Assembly: GCF_003386535.1 (NCBI RefSeq)
Contig: NZ_QTTN01000012.1
Span: 1 to 64,000 of the forward strand
Origin: Paenibacillus taihuensis
GTDB lineage: Bacteria; Bacillota; Bacilli; Paenibacillales; Paenibacillaceae
Direction: 5' to 3'
Length of the DNA stretch: 64,000 nucleotides
Shown: positions 1 through 8,954 of the stretch, piece by piece
How the letters are laid out: each line of letters begins with the position of its first letter
Position numbering within the stretch: the stretch's first letter is position 1
Notes under the pieces: generated by a model
The model's input: only the letters and a program-made list of their open reading frames with translations
Database searches by the model: none
What the model was told of the DNA's origin: nothing
Translations under genes and position numbers: made by a program

Positions 1-12
1 AGCGAATTTGGA

Positions 13-91
13 GCTGAGAGATCCAAATTGGCACTCTCAGCGCGCAAATCGAGCGTTTCGGCAGCTGAGAGAGCGTATACGAGTCTCTCGC
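13..91. repeat. Two copies of the ctgagag-type intergenic hairpin
   Basis: Two imperfect inverted repeats lie at 13-41 and 64-91. Both open with gctgagag, and they close with ctctcagc and ctctcgc respectively. They belong to the hairpin family that is repeated eleven times at 13646-14299. Bases 1-165 hold no credible coding sequence. The rest is GC-rich sequence with further short inverted pieces, such as gcgag/ctcgc around 88-155. Confidence 0.7.
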
Positions 92-165
92 GAAGCACGC
101 GAGGCCGAACGCTCGCGAAACCGTTCCGGCTCCGCGAGCCGCCCTGCGCCTCGCGCCTAGCCATA

Positions 166-210
166 AAGGAAAGGGAGAGCCCCTAACTAAACAAGGCTCT
201 CCCTTTCCTT
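166..210 (-). terminator. Intrinsic terminator of the bmrCD operon
   Basis: A perfect 16-bp inverted repeat (166-181 with 195-210) encloses a 13-nt loop. The stop codon of the upstream minus-strand exporter gene overlaps its edge. On the minus strand the descending arm ends in tttccttt, which supplies a weak U-rich tail. Confidence 0.75.
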
Positions 211-2236
211 ATGCGCCTATGCTTACAGCCGCGCCGCCTTGCTGCAGCTGGTACATGGCGAAGTACTTGCCGCCATGCGCCATCAGCTCGTCGTGGTTGC
301 CGCGTTCCACGATGCGGCCGCGGTCGAGCACGAGGATTTGGTCCGCCGCGCGGATCGTCGACAGCCGGTGCGCGATGACGAATGTCGTGCGTCCGCGCTT
401 GAGCACGTCAAGCGCTTGCTGGATGATCGCTTCGGTCTCGGTATCGATGCTGGCCGTCGCTTCGTCCAGAATGAGAATCGCCGGATCGAAGGCGAGCGCC
501 CTTGCAAAAGAAATCAGCTGCCGCTGCCCCGCGGACAGCGTGCTGCCTTTCTCGATCACCGGCTCATCGAGCCCGTGCGGCAGCTGCATGAACATGTCGT
601 ACGCGCCGACATCGCGGAGCGCCTGCTCGATCTTCTCCCGCGTAATCGCCGGATCGTCCAAGCTAATGTTCGAGGCGATTGTGCCGGTGAAGAGGAACGG
701 CTCCTGCAGCACGATGCCCATATGCTGGCGAAGCTGCTGCTTCGACCAGTCGCGTACATTGACGCCGTCGATCGAGATGGCGCCGCGGTCAATGTCGTAG
801 AAGCGGAAGAGCAGGTTCAGAATCGAGCTTTTGCCTGAACCGGTGTGGCCGACAAGCGCGACGGTCTCGCCCTGCTTCGCGCTGAAGCTGATGTTCTTCA
901 GCACATCTTCGCCTTCCTTGTAGCCGAACGAGACATCCTCGAAGGCAACATTGCCTTTGTAACGCGGCAGCCGCTCGGAAGACACCGGTGTACCCACCTC
1001 ATCCAGGAGCGCGAACATGCGCTCCGCCGATACCCGTGCCACTTCCAGATTGGACAGTTGGTTCACCATCCCGGTAATCGGAGTCATCATGCGGTTCATG
1101 TAATCGATGAATGCGTACAGGACGCCGACCGATACCGCTGTTCCGAACCAGCCGCCCGCGAACATCCAGACAACCGACAGGAAGATGACATTCCGAATCA
1201 CATTCAGCAAATTGTGGCTCGTCACCGAATTCAGGCGAAGCATTTTGTTCTGGAATTTGAAATACTCGTCGTTCATGACGCCGAACTCGGACATCGTTTC
1301 CTTTTGCCGGCGGAACACTTGGATGATCGGCATCCCTTGAATCGATTCATTGATCATGCCGTTAATGTCGCTCAGCCGCGAGCGAATGACATGGTTGAAG
1401 CTGGATGCGTATTTGCGGTAAATGACGATCCAGAAATACAGAATCGGCGCAAGCGGCAGAGCAATCAGCGCAAGCCGCGCATCGAGCACGAACAAGGCGC
1501 CCATGATCGCAGTCATGTAGATGATGCCGGAGAAGAAGTTCGCCAGTACCGATACATAGAGCTCGCGAATCGCTTCCGTGTCATTCGTGACCCGGGAGAC
1601 GACCTTTCCCGCCGGGAGGTTATCAAAATATTGCACCGGCAGCTCCTGAATATGCCGGAACACGTCGTTGCGCATCTTGCGCACGATTCGGTTCGCCGAC
1701 ACTTGGAGCAGAAACTTCTGCCCGTATGCGAGTACGGCTCCGATCAGCAGCATGACGACGTAGCCTGCCGCGAGGGTAATCATGCTCTTCAGCTCTGGCT
1801 GGTAGAAGCGGTACGTCGCGTCTCGGCTCAGCAGCGCAGCAGGGAACTGCTGTTTGCTGCCATCCTCTGAAGTAACCGTCAGCTTGTCGCCCGAGAAGGA
1901 ACGCTGCCCCGTATTCGGTACGCCAGCCGCATCGACAAAATAATACGTAAGCCCCGTCTGCAGCACGCGCACCTCGCGGCCTTTCTGTTCGCCGTCTTCC
2001 CAGTGATCGGCGCGTTTATAGAACTTTCCGTTGTACGGGACATCGAAGCGCCCATCCTGCTTGCTCTCGTACCACGGCTTCTCAATGCCCATAATATTCG
2101 TATCGATCATTCGCTTGGCGAGGAATGGTCCGACCAGCTCTGCGGAGATCGCGAATGCGAGCAGCAGCAGCGCCAGCAGAATCGGCTTCTTGTAATGCCA
2201 TGCATATTGGAATAATCGTTTTCCGTTATTGCCCAT
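209..2236 (-). CDS. bmrD: Heterodimeric multidrug ABC exporter subunit, BmrD/YheH-like
   Basis: This is a fused permease and ATPase half-transporter of 675 residues, to be paired with the product of the gene just upstream (bmrC). Six membrane helices come first. Between helices 1 and 2 sits the long extracellular insertion (about residues 45-150) typical of Bacillus BmrD/YheH. The nucleotide-binding domain follows, with Walker A GHTGSGKSS, signature LSAGQ and Walker B ILILDEATASID carrying the catalytic glutamate. The length matches BmrD (about 673). The ATG at 2236 is preferred because GAAGGTG lies nine bases before it; an in-frame ATG at 2254 has AAAGGA almost touching it. The gene is co-transcribed with bmrC after an 84-bp gap. 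Known family members export drugs such as Hoechst dye and doxorubicin; the substrate here is not shown. Confidence 0.93.
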   Translation of the reverse strand: MGNNGKRLFQYAWHYKKPILLALLLLAFAISAELVGPFLAKRMIDTNIMGIEKPWYESKQDGRFDVPYNGKFYKRADHWEDGEQKGREVRVLQTGLTYYFVDAAGVPNTGQRSFSGDKLTVTSEDGSKQQFPAALLSRDATYRFYQPELKSMITLAAGYVVMLLIGAVLAYGQKFLLQVSANRIVRKMRNDVFRHIQELPVQYFDNLPAGKVVSRVTNDTEAIRELYVSVLANFFSGIIYMTAIMGALFVLDARLALIALPLAPILYFWIVIYRKYASSFNHVIRSRLSDINGMINESIQGMPIIQVFRRQKETMSEFGVMNDEYFKFQNKMLRLNSVTSHNLLNVIRNVIFLSVVWMFAGGWFGTAVSVGVLYAFIDYMNRMMTPITGMVNQLSNLEVARVSAERMFALLDEVGTPVSSERLPRYKGNVAFEDVSFGYKEGEDVLKNISFSAKQGETVALVGHTGSGKSSILNLLFRFYDIDRGAISIDGVNVRDWSKQQLRQHMGIVLQEPFLFTGTIASNISLDDPAITREKIEQALRDVGAYDMFMQLPHGLDEPVIEKGSTLSAGQRQLISFARALAFDPAILILDEATASIDTETEAIIQQALDVLKRGRTTFVIAHRLSTIRAADQILVLDRGRIVERGNHDELMAHGGKYFAMYQLQQGGAAVSIGA

Positions 2237-2320
2237 TGGAGGTTTCACCTTCATTTCCTTTTATCTCATCGAAATTCATCTTAATCATCGTTGTTTTTAT
2301 CATAATCATCGACTTCAGCC

Positions 2321-4072
2321 TTATTCTTCCGCTAGGGAAGCGAGCTGCTGCCGGTCGTATTGCTCTTTATACCAGCCTTCATTCAGAAGAAGCTGCTCAT
2401 GCGTGCCTTCTTCGGCAATGCGTCCTTCGTCCAGCACGATGATCCAATCGGCGTGCTGCACAGCCGACAACCGGTGCGTCGTGATGAGCGTCGTTTTGCC
2501 TGCCCGTTCTTTGCGAAGCCGTTCCAAAATCTCCGTCTCCGTCTTGGCATCCACTGCCGAGAGGGCATCGTCCAGCATCAGAATTTCCGGGTTCGCGATA
2601 ACTGCGCGCGCAATGCTGACCCGCTGCTTCTGTCCGCCGGAGAGGGCAACGCCTTTCTCCCCAACGAGCGTTTCCAACCCGTCAGGCAGGAAATGGACAT
2701 CCTTGCGGAACGCCGCCAGCTCCAGCGCTTGGTTCAGCAGCTCGTCGTCCATTGTGCCGCCGGATACGCCGTACGCAATATTTTCACGAATCGTCTTGCT
2801 GAACAGAACGGGCTGCTGCGGTACATAGCCGACCCAGCTGCGAATCTGATCGAGCTCGATGCTGGCAATGGAGACATCGCCGGCTTTCAAGCTGCCTTGA
2901 CCCATCGGGTATTCACGGAGCAGCTGGCGAAGGAGCGTCGTTTTGCCGCTGCCCGTTCTGCCGACGATACCGAGCGTCTGGCCGCGCTTCAGCTCGAAGG
3001 AGATATCGACCAAGTTATCGATTGATGAAGACGGATAACGGAAGGTGAGCCCTTGAGCTGCAATCGAATCCGGTACAGGCACTGCCACTGGCGCGTCTGC
3101 GTCCGTTACGTTCGGCTTCACGCCGAGCGTTTCATTGATCCGGTCGAGCGATGCATTGCCGCGCTGCATAATGTTGATCAGCTCGCCGATCGCGAACATC
3201 GGCCAGATGAGCATACCGAGGAACATGTTGAACGAAACCATATCCCCGAGGGAAATTTCACCCCGGAACACGAGCCAGCCGCCGAAGCAGAGGCCGATCA
3301 GATAACTGATGCCGACGAGGATCTTAAGCGATGGCTCGAACAGCGCATCGATCTTGGTCACTTCGATATTTTTGCGGAATACCTCATCCGTCATATCGCT
3401 GAAGCGTTTGCGGTCCGCCTCTTCCTGCACGAACGCGCGAATGACCCGAACGCCGGAGACGGACTCCAGCACCTGGTCATTCAGCTTGCCGAAGGCATCC
3501 TGCTGAATCGTGAACCGTTCATGAATTTTCTTGCCAAAATGCTGCATGACTAGCGCGAGTATCGGCAGTGGCAGCATCGCCGCAAGCGTCAGCTTCCAGC
3601 TGATGAAGCCGGCCATCATCACGAGAATGGTTGCCATCCAGATGGTGGAATCCATCATCGTCAGAATGCCGAAGCCTGCCGTCTGCGACACGGAGCCGAT
3701 ATCGTTCGTCGCCCGGGCCATCAGGTCGCCGGTGCGGTTGCGTTCGTAGAAGGTCGGGGTCATCTTCAGCAGATGCTTCATCAGCCGCTTGCGAAGCGTA
3801 CGCTCCAGCATGAAGGAGGAGCCGAACAGCTGCGACCACCAGACATAAGTAATGAGATACACGACGACTGTGAGGCCTGCCCAGGAGAGCAGCAGCTCCG
3901 TCAGCTTCTGATGCGTCATCGTGCCTTGGCCGATGCTGTCGATGGCATAGCCGATCAGCTTCGGAGGAATAACCTCGAATATGCCGCAGATGGTAAGCAG
4001 CACGAGCGCAAGCGTGTACCGCTTCCATTGCATTTTGAAAAACCAGCTTAATTTACGTAAAACGTCAAACAC
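2321..4072 (-). CDS. bmrC: Heterodimeric multidrug ABC exporter subunit, BmrC/YheI-like
   Basis: This is the 583-residue first subunit of the BmrCD-type exporter. The order is six membrane helices and then an ATPase domain with Walker A GRTGSGKTT, signature LSGGQ and Walker B LMLDDALSAVD. The residue after the Walker B aspartate is Asp instead of the catalytic Glu, as in the degenerate site of heterodimeric exporters including BmrC. The chosen start is GTG at 4072: AAAGG lies 12 bases upstream, and the N-terminus (FDVLRKLSWFFK) aligns with that of Bacillus BmrC. The longer ATG at 4171 would read through an intrinsic terminator and is rejected. Expression is probably set by the attenuator in the leader between 4106 and 4380. 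Confidence 0.93.
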   Translation of the reverse strand: MFDVLRKLSWFFKMQWKRYTLALVLLTICGIFEVIPPKLIGYAIDSIGQGTMTHQKLTELLLSWAGLTVVVYLITYVWWSQLFGSSFMLERTLRKRLMKHLLKMTPTFYERNRTGDLMARATNDIGSVSQTAGFGILTMMDSTIWMATILVMMAGFISWKLTLAAMLPLPILALVMQHFGKKIHERFTIQQDAFGKLNDQVLESVSGVRVIRAFVQEEADRKRFSDMTDEVFRKNIEVTKIDALFEPSLKILVGISYLIGLCFGGWLVFRGEISLGDMVSFNMFLGMLIWPMFAIGELINIMQRGNASLDRINETLGVKPNVTDADAPVAVPVPDSIAAQGLTFRYPSSSIDNLVDISFELKRGQTLGIVGRTGSGKTTLLRQLLREYPMGQGSLKAGDVSIASIELDQIRSWVGYVPQQPVLFSKTIRENIAYGVSGGTMDDELLNQALELAAFRKDVHFLPDGLETLVGEKGVALSGGQKQRVSIARAVIANPEILMLDDALSAVDAKTETEILERLRKERAGKTTLITTHRLSAVQHADWIIVLDEGRIAEEGTHEQLLLNEGWYKEQYDRQQLASLAEE

Positions 4073-4105
4073 GTTGATCAACAACCTTTCTTGAATTGAA
4101 CAGAT

Positions 4106-4145
4106 AAAAAAGAAAAGAGGCCTACCGCCGTAAGCGATACGCCTC
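4106..4145 (-). terminator. Leader terminator 2 upstream of bmrC
   Basis: On the minus strand GAGGC-g-TATCGC pairs with GCGGTA-g-GCCTC (one mismatch, one wobble), followed by ttttctttttt. It sits about 34 nt before the bmrC start codon and inside the transcribed leader, so it must be read through for bmrCD to be expressed. Confidence 0.8.
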
Positions 4146-4201
4146 ATCCCGTGTGCCCCTTGTGTCAGCATGAGAGCTGCACCAGTCAGGCCGGATGTAA
4201 T

Positions 4202-4239
4202 AAAAAAGGCGCACGATTACGTTGCCGCAACCATGCACC
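4202..4239 (-). terminator. Leader terminator 1 (attenuator hairpin) upstream of bmrC
   Basis: On the minus strand GGTGCA pairs with TGCGCC and an inner GTTG pairs with CAAC, followed directly by six T. Its ascending arm contains GCATGGTTGC (4236-4227). That stretch can instead pair with GCAAgCCATGC at 4326-4316 inside the leader ORF (ten pairs and one bulged g). The two structures exclude each other, as in a terminator/antiterminator switch. Confidence 0.7.
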
Positions 4240-4269
4240 TACTGTCGTTATCAAGCGGAACTGCTCCGC

Positions 4270-4380
4270 CTAATCCCGCCCGTTTGCGCGAGGGTTACGT
4301 CCAATTGCGATGCTTGCATGGCTTGCATTGCGAGCAAAATGAGTCATTTGTGCTGTCCGTCGATCCATGAGCTTCATCAT
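4270..4380 (-). CDS. Leader peptide of the bmrCD attenuator (BmrB-like role)
   Basis: This is a 36-codon ORF, ATG at 4380 to TAG at 4270. An excellent AAAGGAGGG lies eight bases before the start and a consensus promoter about 40 bp further up. The peptide begins MMKLMDRRTAQM, is rich in Arg, Ala and Asn, and has a short internal echo (NASHAS). It has no domain. Two intrinsic terminators follow it before bmrC. In Bacillus subtilis the short ORF bmrB plays this role: drug-stalled ribosomes on the leader relieve transcription termination ahead of bmrCD. I infer the same job here from architecture and position, not from peptide similarity, which I cannot test. Confidence 0.75.
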   Translation of the reverse strand: MMKLMDRRTAQMTHFARNASHASIAIGRNPRANGRD

Positions 4381-4420
4381 TGCCGTAACCCTCCTTTCCG
4401 TTCATCAAAGTATATGTGCC

Positions 4421-4450
4421 AATGTATCATTAGCCCCCAAACATTGTCAA
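4421..4450 (-). promoter_or_regulatory. SigA-type promoter of the bmrCD leader
   Basis: TTGACA (4450-4445), an 18-bp spacer and TACATT (4426-4421) form the promoter. TG one base before the -10 gives an extended -10. It points at the leader ORF starting at 4380. Confidence 0.75.
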
Positions 4451-4668
4451 CGGGGGAAATTTTAAATATTTAGCTTCCTGACGGGATTCCCTCTAACTTC
4501 CTCTATTTCCGTAAATAGTTGTAAATGTGTCTATAATATGTCTTTTGTCATTATTTTAGCAACTAATGGGGCAGTTACTGCGTCAAAGGATCTGTATCGG
4601 TTGTAAATATCCGGAAGACGAGGCGTTACACGCATTCGGATATGATTAGCGAGCAGAGGAGACGGAGC

Positions 4669-6807
4669 ATGAAATCTTTGAAATGGATATTGATCTTATC
4701 CACCTTAATATTGCCTTTATCGACGGCAGTACCGAAGGATACTTTTGCAGCGGGCACAGCAAGCACGACGACAACCACGGGCACGACGCTTAATCCGTGC
4801 ACACCGACAGACCCTGGCACAACTACGCCGGACCCAGGCACAACGACAGACCCTGGCACAACTACGCCGGACCCAGGCACAACGCCGGTCGTTCCGTGCA
4901 CACCAACGACGGGCACTGACGTGCCAGTGCAGACAGACCGATTGGATTTGACGATCGGAAGCGCGGCGATGCTGCACAACGGCAGCACATATCAATCCGC
5001 GCAGCCGGTAGCGAGCGTGAACGGCAGAACGTTCCTGCCCTTCAGCTCGATCGCAGCCCGCTACGGATACAAAATCTCGTACAATGCCAAGACGAAGGAG
5101 TCCATCGCAGCAGGCAAGCAGCACACGCTCGTGTTCAAGGTTGGCAGTGACGTAGCGGTTCGGGATGGCGTTACGACGAAGCTCGCCGGTGCGACTTTTG
5201 CATCGAATGGTTATTTGATGGTCCCGCTTCGCTCTTGGGGCGAAATGTCGGACAGCACAATTGCGGTTGTAGGCAAGCAAATTACGCTGAAATGGTCGTC
5301 TATCGTCATTCCGCCGAAGCCGACGGCGGATTTCGAAGTGCAGCCAACGGAGATTTACGCCGGGCAAACGCAAGTTACTTATATTGATCACGCGACCAAT
5401 GCAACAGGTCAGCCTTTCGTGAACGAGCTGTGGGATGGCCGGATGGATGTCTTCCCTCAAGCTGGCACATACACGATCACCAGACAAGTTGAAGACAGCA
5501 ACGGCACCTGGAGCGATCCGTACAGCGTCACCATTACGGTTAAGGCACCGAACATGCCGCCAGTTGCGGACTTCACAACAGATCAGACATCGTACCGCAT
5601 CGGCGAAAATATTACGTATACCGATATCAGCTCCGACGATGAGAATGCGATTGTTCGCAGAACCTTCGCAGGCAATGATAAAGTATTTTTCGAGCCGGGA
5701 GACAAGAGCGTTACGCTGGAAGTTGAAGACAGCCATGGCTTGAAATCGACGATTACGAAGACCGTTACCGTTACGAACGAAGTGCTGTACACGAAGGATG
5801 AATACGGACGTCTGTTCACGGCGCCAGGAGATATCTATTCCATCGATGGTGCATCCGTTCTGAATTTCGCTACGAACAAGTACACGATTCAATCGGAGCC
5901 TTCCCAGCTGGTACGGGCGAACAGTCCCGAGACTCTTGTTCAAGAAGGCATTGAGTACCACGCTCAAATGACGGGCAAGACACGGTTCATGTTCCATAAT
6001 GTGAACAAAATCGGCTACCCGGTTACGATTCATCTGCTCGCTACGAACATGGGAAGCAGCACGGTGAAATGGAATAAATCGACAATCGGGATGGGCGGAC
6101 CGACAGCGTCTCCGGAATTGGCTGGCAAGCTGTCCACATCGCGTTATCTGGCATCGCTCGCGAGCAATCCTCAGCCTGTATGGTCGACGATTGCGCCAGG
6201 CGAGACGAAGGAGATTTTGCCGGAGATTGCGAAGGTGCCGCTGAAACCGAGTGAAGCTTTCAGCTCGTACGCCGACGTCTACTCCGACAAAGAGCTGCAA
6301 TTTACGGTAGTCGTAACTGCAGTGGGCAAGGACCCTGTCGCAGAGCTGCCGAATCTGCCGGTTATGCCGCGGGACGGCGTTCACGTTAGAGGTACCTTCT
6401 TCAACTCGGACCGTTACATTGAAATTTCCAGCGTGCTTGGAAATGCGCCGGAAATGATCAAGATCGGCGATGCGGTCATCGATCCGAACCTCGATGGCAT
6501 CGACGAGACAACGGGGAACCTCGAGTATAACAAAGGCAATTACGGGGTGCTGTACCAAATGCATCTCTCGCATGTCGCGCCGAATACGCTCATTTCGTTG
6601 AATCCGCGTGCGGGCTTGTACACGGGCGCGTTCCTGATCAACGGCGAGCTCGTAACGGTGTCATCGCTGAGATATAACAACCAGGCTACCGTTCTATACC
6701 GGACTGGCAATCAAGAAGAAGCGGTCGATATTACGTTCACCGTCGCTTCGGGCGGCTACTTGCCGGTCGCGATGATATTCACGCAGCTGCCGCCGCTTCG
6801 CTCATAG
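4669..6807 (+). CDS. Secreted protein with copper amine oxidase N-like and PKD-like domains
   Basis: This is an exported protein of 712 residues with no catalytic motif that I recognise. A signal peptide (about 1-28, ending DTFAA) is followed by a Pro/Thr/Gly linker of repeated DPGTT(T)PDPGTT units (about 30-80). Next comes a copper amine oxidase N-terminal-like domain (about 87-205, with NGRTFLPFSSIAARYGY and MVPLRSWGE), a domain common in paenibacillar envelope proteins. Two PKD-like beta-sandwiches follow (about 212-300 and 302-372, opening TADFEVQP and VADFTTDQ), then a beta-rich C-terminal half I cannot name. The ATG at 4669 is chosen over one at 4642 because it has AGAGGAGACGG before it and starts the signal peptide directly. 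It is monocistronic and converges with the next gene. A wall-associated or carbohydrate-related role is a guess. Confidence 0.8.
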   Translation: MKSLKWILILSTLILPLSTAVPKDTFAAGTASTTTTTGTTLNPCTPTDPGTTTPDPGTTTDPGTTTPDPGTTPVVPCTPTTGTDVPVQTDRLDLTIGSAAMLHNGSTYQSAQPVASVNGRTFLPFSSIAARYGYKISYNAKTKESIAAGKQHTLVFKVGSDVAVRDGVTTKLAGATFASNGYLMVPLRSWGEMSDSTIAVVGKQITLKWSSIVIPPKPTADFEVQPTEIYAGQTQVTYIDHATNATGQPFVNELWDGRMDVFPQAGTYTITRQVEDSNGTWSDPYSVTITVKAPNMPPVADFTTDQTSYRIGENITYTDISSDDENAIVRRTFAGNDKVFFEPGDKSVTLEVEDSHGLKSTITKTVTVTNEVLYTKDEYGRLFTAPGDIYSIDGASVLNFATNKYTIQSEPSQLVRANSPETLVQEGIEYHAQMTGKTRFMFHNVNKIGYPVTIHLLATNMGSSTVKWNKSTIGMGGPTASPELAGKLSTSRYLASLASNPQPVWSTIAPGETKEILPEIAKVPLKPSEAFSSYADVYSDKELQFTVVVTAVGKDPVAELPNLPVMPRDGVHVRGTFFNSDRYIEISSVLGNAPEMIKIGDAVIDPNLDGIDETTGNLEYNKGNYGVLYQMHLSHVAPNTLISLNPRAGLYTGAFLINGELVTVSSLRYNNQATVLYRTGNQEEAVDITFTVASGGYLPVAMIFTQLPPLRS

Positions 6808-6824
6808 CGCAATACCGCAAAAGA

Positions 6825-6858
6825 AAAGAGAGTCGCCTATTTTGGCGACTCTCTTTTT
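6825..6858. terminator. Bidirectional intrinsic terminator
   Basis: AAAGAGAGTCGCC and GGCGACTCTCTTT form a near-perfect stem around a six-base loop. A run lies on the left and T run on the right, so it can serve both convergent genes (ending at 6807 and 6879). Confidence 0.9.
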
Positions 6859-6878
6859 GCGCTTACGAGCGCGAGCGC

Positions 6879-8954
6879 TTAGTTCTTCAGCCCGTTCGCT
6901 TCGCGAATCAGCGAGAAGTACTGGTCTGCACGCACGACCTGATACTCAGGGCCGAGCGCTGCCGTCATGTTAACCACATCCGTAGGCGTCATGCTCCATG
7001 CCAGCAGGCCGAGCGAGACGAAGAGCGGCGACTTGCCGTCCCATTTCGCTTTTGCATCTGCGAGAATGTTCTTGCCGTCTTGCGCCGTGCTGATGCCTTG
7101 GATCGTCGAGACAGGCAGCTTGCCCTGCTCAATCTCGACGCCATAATGGCCTTCCCAGCTTTGGAACACGCCCGGTACATGCAGGTCGTTCACATAGGAA
7201 TTGGCTTTCGATTCGCTAAGCGGCACGTTCTGGCCGTCGATCCGGTTCAGAACGTAAGGAATCGTCATGCCGGTCTTCTTCAAATACGAATACGATTGCT
7301 TCATGAACGAAGAGAACGTGCTCTCCGGCCATGCATTCGGGTAGAAGTAGCCTGCGCCGGATGGGCCTGCAATGATCTGATCGTTCGCCGTTGCCGTGCG
7401 CTTGTAATAGTCCAGCATCGCAGGCGCGCCGTCGACCAGAAGCGGGCTTGATGTCCAGTTGATCGGCACTTTGCCGCGGTTCGGGTCATCCCAGAGAATG
7501 CGCAGACGGTGCTGGTTGTACTGGAAGTTGTCGCCTTCGCTGAACGTATAGGTGACATAGATCTTGTTCTCGAGATTCGGTGTTGGAGCCGGTTTCGCGT
7601 TACCAGCGACACTCTTCGCGCCGGAGAAGACGGTCATGTTGCTGAACCAGTCCGCGGCAAGAACGTAAACACTGTGATTCGAGGTCACTTCAGTGCCGTT
7701 GAACTCGCCGTCAACGTCGTTGCTGAACCAGCCGAGGTAAGGCGAGCCTGGCTCAACATCGGACAGATAGCGCTCGAACAGTTCTTTCTGCGCAGGCACG
7801 TTAGAATCGAGCCAAACGACCATCGCTTTGTTTGCGACCGCGTAATCGCGCAGGTAGCCGTACGGCTCACGCTGCTGCGAGGATGCCGGCTGCTCGCTGC
7901 CTGCAGTCACTTTGTATTGGTTCCACATATCGACCGATGCAGTCAGCTGCTTCGTGCCGGCAGGAGGCGTGAACTTGTAGACAAAATAGCGGCCGTTGTC
8001 CGCGAAGCGATGGCCGCCGCTGCCGGAGGAGAGCTGCGAGCTTTGCGGATCGTACAGGAACGGTGTCTCGTCGTCCGTACCCGGAATGAAGTGCGCGATC
8101 GTCTGGCCATCAGCCTGAACCGTCACTTCATGGACAGCCGTGCCCCAGCCATCCTGCGGGAAAGCATCGTCGAAGCGCAGGTACACATCGGATCCGCCAA
8201 GGAAGCTTGTCAGATCGAGATCGTACACCTTGCGGTTCTTCGCGTCACGCTCCTGCGTCGTTTCTTGCGCAATCGTCTTGAACGAAGGCGGCAGCGTATC
8301 CGGCAGCTTCACGGAAGTGTCCGGGCTTAGGCCGACCAGCATCCGGTGAGAAGTCTGGCTCCACAGATTCTCGTACGCCCAAGTGTAGGCGTCGACGCGG
8401 TCCTTGAATTTGCCTTGAAGGTCATCCAGCACCGTCAAGTTGTAAGGAGCAGCGGTCAATTTTGCCGCGAGCTCAGGGCTTGCCACAACCGCGCCTTTGA
8501 TCCCGGCCAGCGTTGTTGCGACGTTGATGGAATCGGATACTTTCGGATCGTAGACGATGATGCCTTTTGCTTCATTCGCAAATTTCTTGACGATATCCCA
8601 GTAGTTGTCGCGCACCTTGTATGGGACGTCGAGGTCGTTCAGCCATGTGAACTTGCCCTCTTCTTTATTTTCGAGCAAATAAATCCGAGGCTCCGTGCGG
8701 TTTACAATCCCCTGCAGCGTAGCCAGCAAGAGCTTGATATCTCCAGGCGCATCGTATACATCAGCCACTTCCAGCTGCTTCACCTTGGCGAAGGTAGGCA
8801 GCTCTTGCTGCTGCGGCCATGAGATCGTGGAATTAATCGGCTTTGCGCTAGTTGCCTGCTCCTGCGCATTGTCGGGAGCGGCGGCTGAAATGCCGACCGA
8901 TAAGGATACCGTACAAAGTAATGCGAGACTGATAGAAGCGATTCTTCGGATCAA
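6879..8954 (-). CDS. Secreted GxGYxYP-family putative carbohydrate-active protein
   Basis: This is a predicted exported protein of 691 residues. The N-terminus is a signal peptide (about 1-26, ending SVGISAAA). The motif GAGYFYP near residue 536 is the hallmark that names the GxGYxYP family of putative glycoside hydrolases. Members are found in polysaccharide-utilisation loci, but their reaction is not well established. A beta-sandwich-like insertion (about residues 225-345, with DVYLRFDDAFPQDGWG) resembles a sugar-binding module. TTG at 8954 is preferred: GAGGTG lies six bases upstream, whereas the in-frame GTG at 8963 has no Shine-Dalgarno sequence. It is divergent from the GH42-like gene at 9248, so the two may answer to the same signal. 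Confidence 0.8.
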   Translation of the reverse strand: MIRRIASISLALLCTVSLSVGISAAAPDNAQEQATSAKPINSTISWPQQQELPTFAKVKQLEVADVYDAPGDIKLLLATLQGIVNRTEPRIYLLENKEEGKFTWLNDLDVPYKVRDNYWDIVKKFANEAKGIIVYDPKVSDSINVATTLAGIKGAVVASPELAAKLTAAPYNLTVLDDLQGKFKDRVDAYTWAYENLWSQTSHRMLVGLSPDTSVKLPDTLPPSFKTIAQETTQERDAKNRKVYDLDLTSFLGGSDVYLRFDDAFPQDGWGTAVHEVTVQADGQTIAHFIPGTDDETPFLYDPQSSQLSSGSGGHRFADNGRYFVYKFTPPAGTKQLTASVDMWNQYKVTAGSEQPASSQQREPYGYLRDYAVANKAMVVWLDSNVPAQKELFERYLSDVEPGSPYLGWFSNDVDGEFNGTEVTSNHSVYVLAADWFSNMTVFSGAKSVAGNAKPAPTPNLENKIYVTYTFSEGDNFQYNQHRLRILWDDPNRGKVPINWTSSPLLVDGAPAMLDYYKRTATANDQIIAGPSGAGYFYPNAWPESTFSSFMKQSYSYLKKTGMTIPYVLNRIDGQNVPLSESKANSYVNDLHVPGVFQSWEGHYGVEIEQGKLPVSTIQGISTAQDGKNILADAKAKWDGKSPLFVSLGLLAWSMTPTDVVNMTAALGPEYQVVRADQYFSLIREANGLKN

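Noticed and set aside
845-1870. 341-codon plus-strand frame opposite bmrD
   Set aside because: Reverse shadow of a conserved ABC exporter gene.
4073-4171. Upstream extension of bmrC to ATG 4171 (33 extra residues)
   Set aside because: It would be translated through an intrinsic terminator, lacks a Shine-Dalgarno, and does not fit the N-terminus of known BmrC; GTG 4072 does.
4532-4537. TATAAT as the -10 of the promoter for the gene at 4669
   Set aside because: The hexamer is perfect but no acceptable -35 lies 16-18 bp upstream, so the promoter cannot be assigned.
4717-6573. 618-codon open frame on the minus strand opposite the PKD/copper-amine-oxidase-N protein
   Set aside because: It is very rich in Arg, Cys and His, has no ribosome binding site and mirrors a well-supported secreted protein; a shadow of high GC coding sequence.
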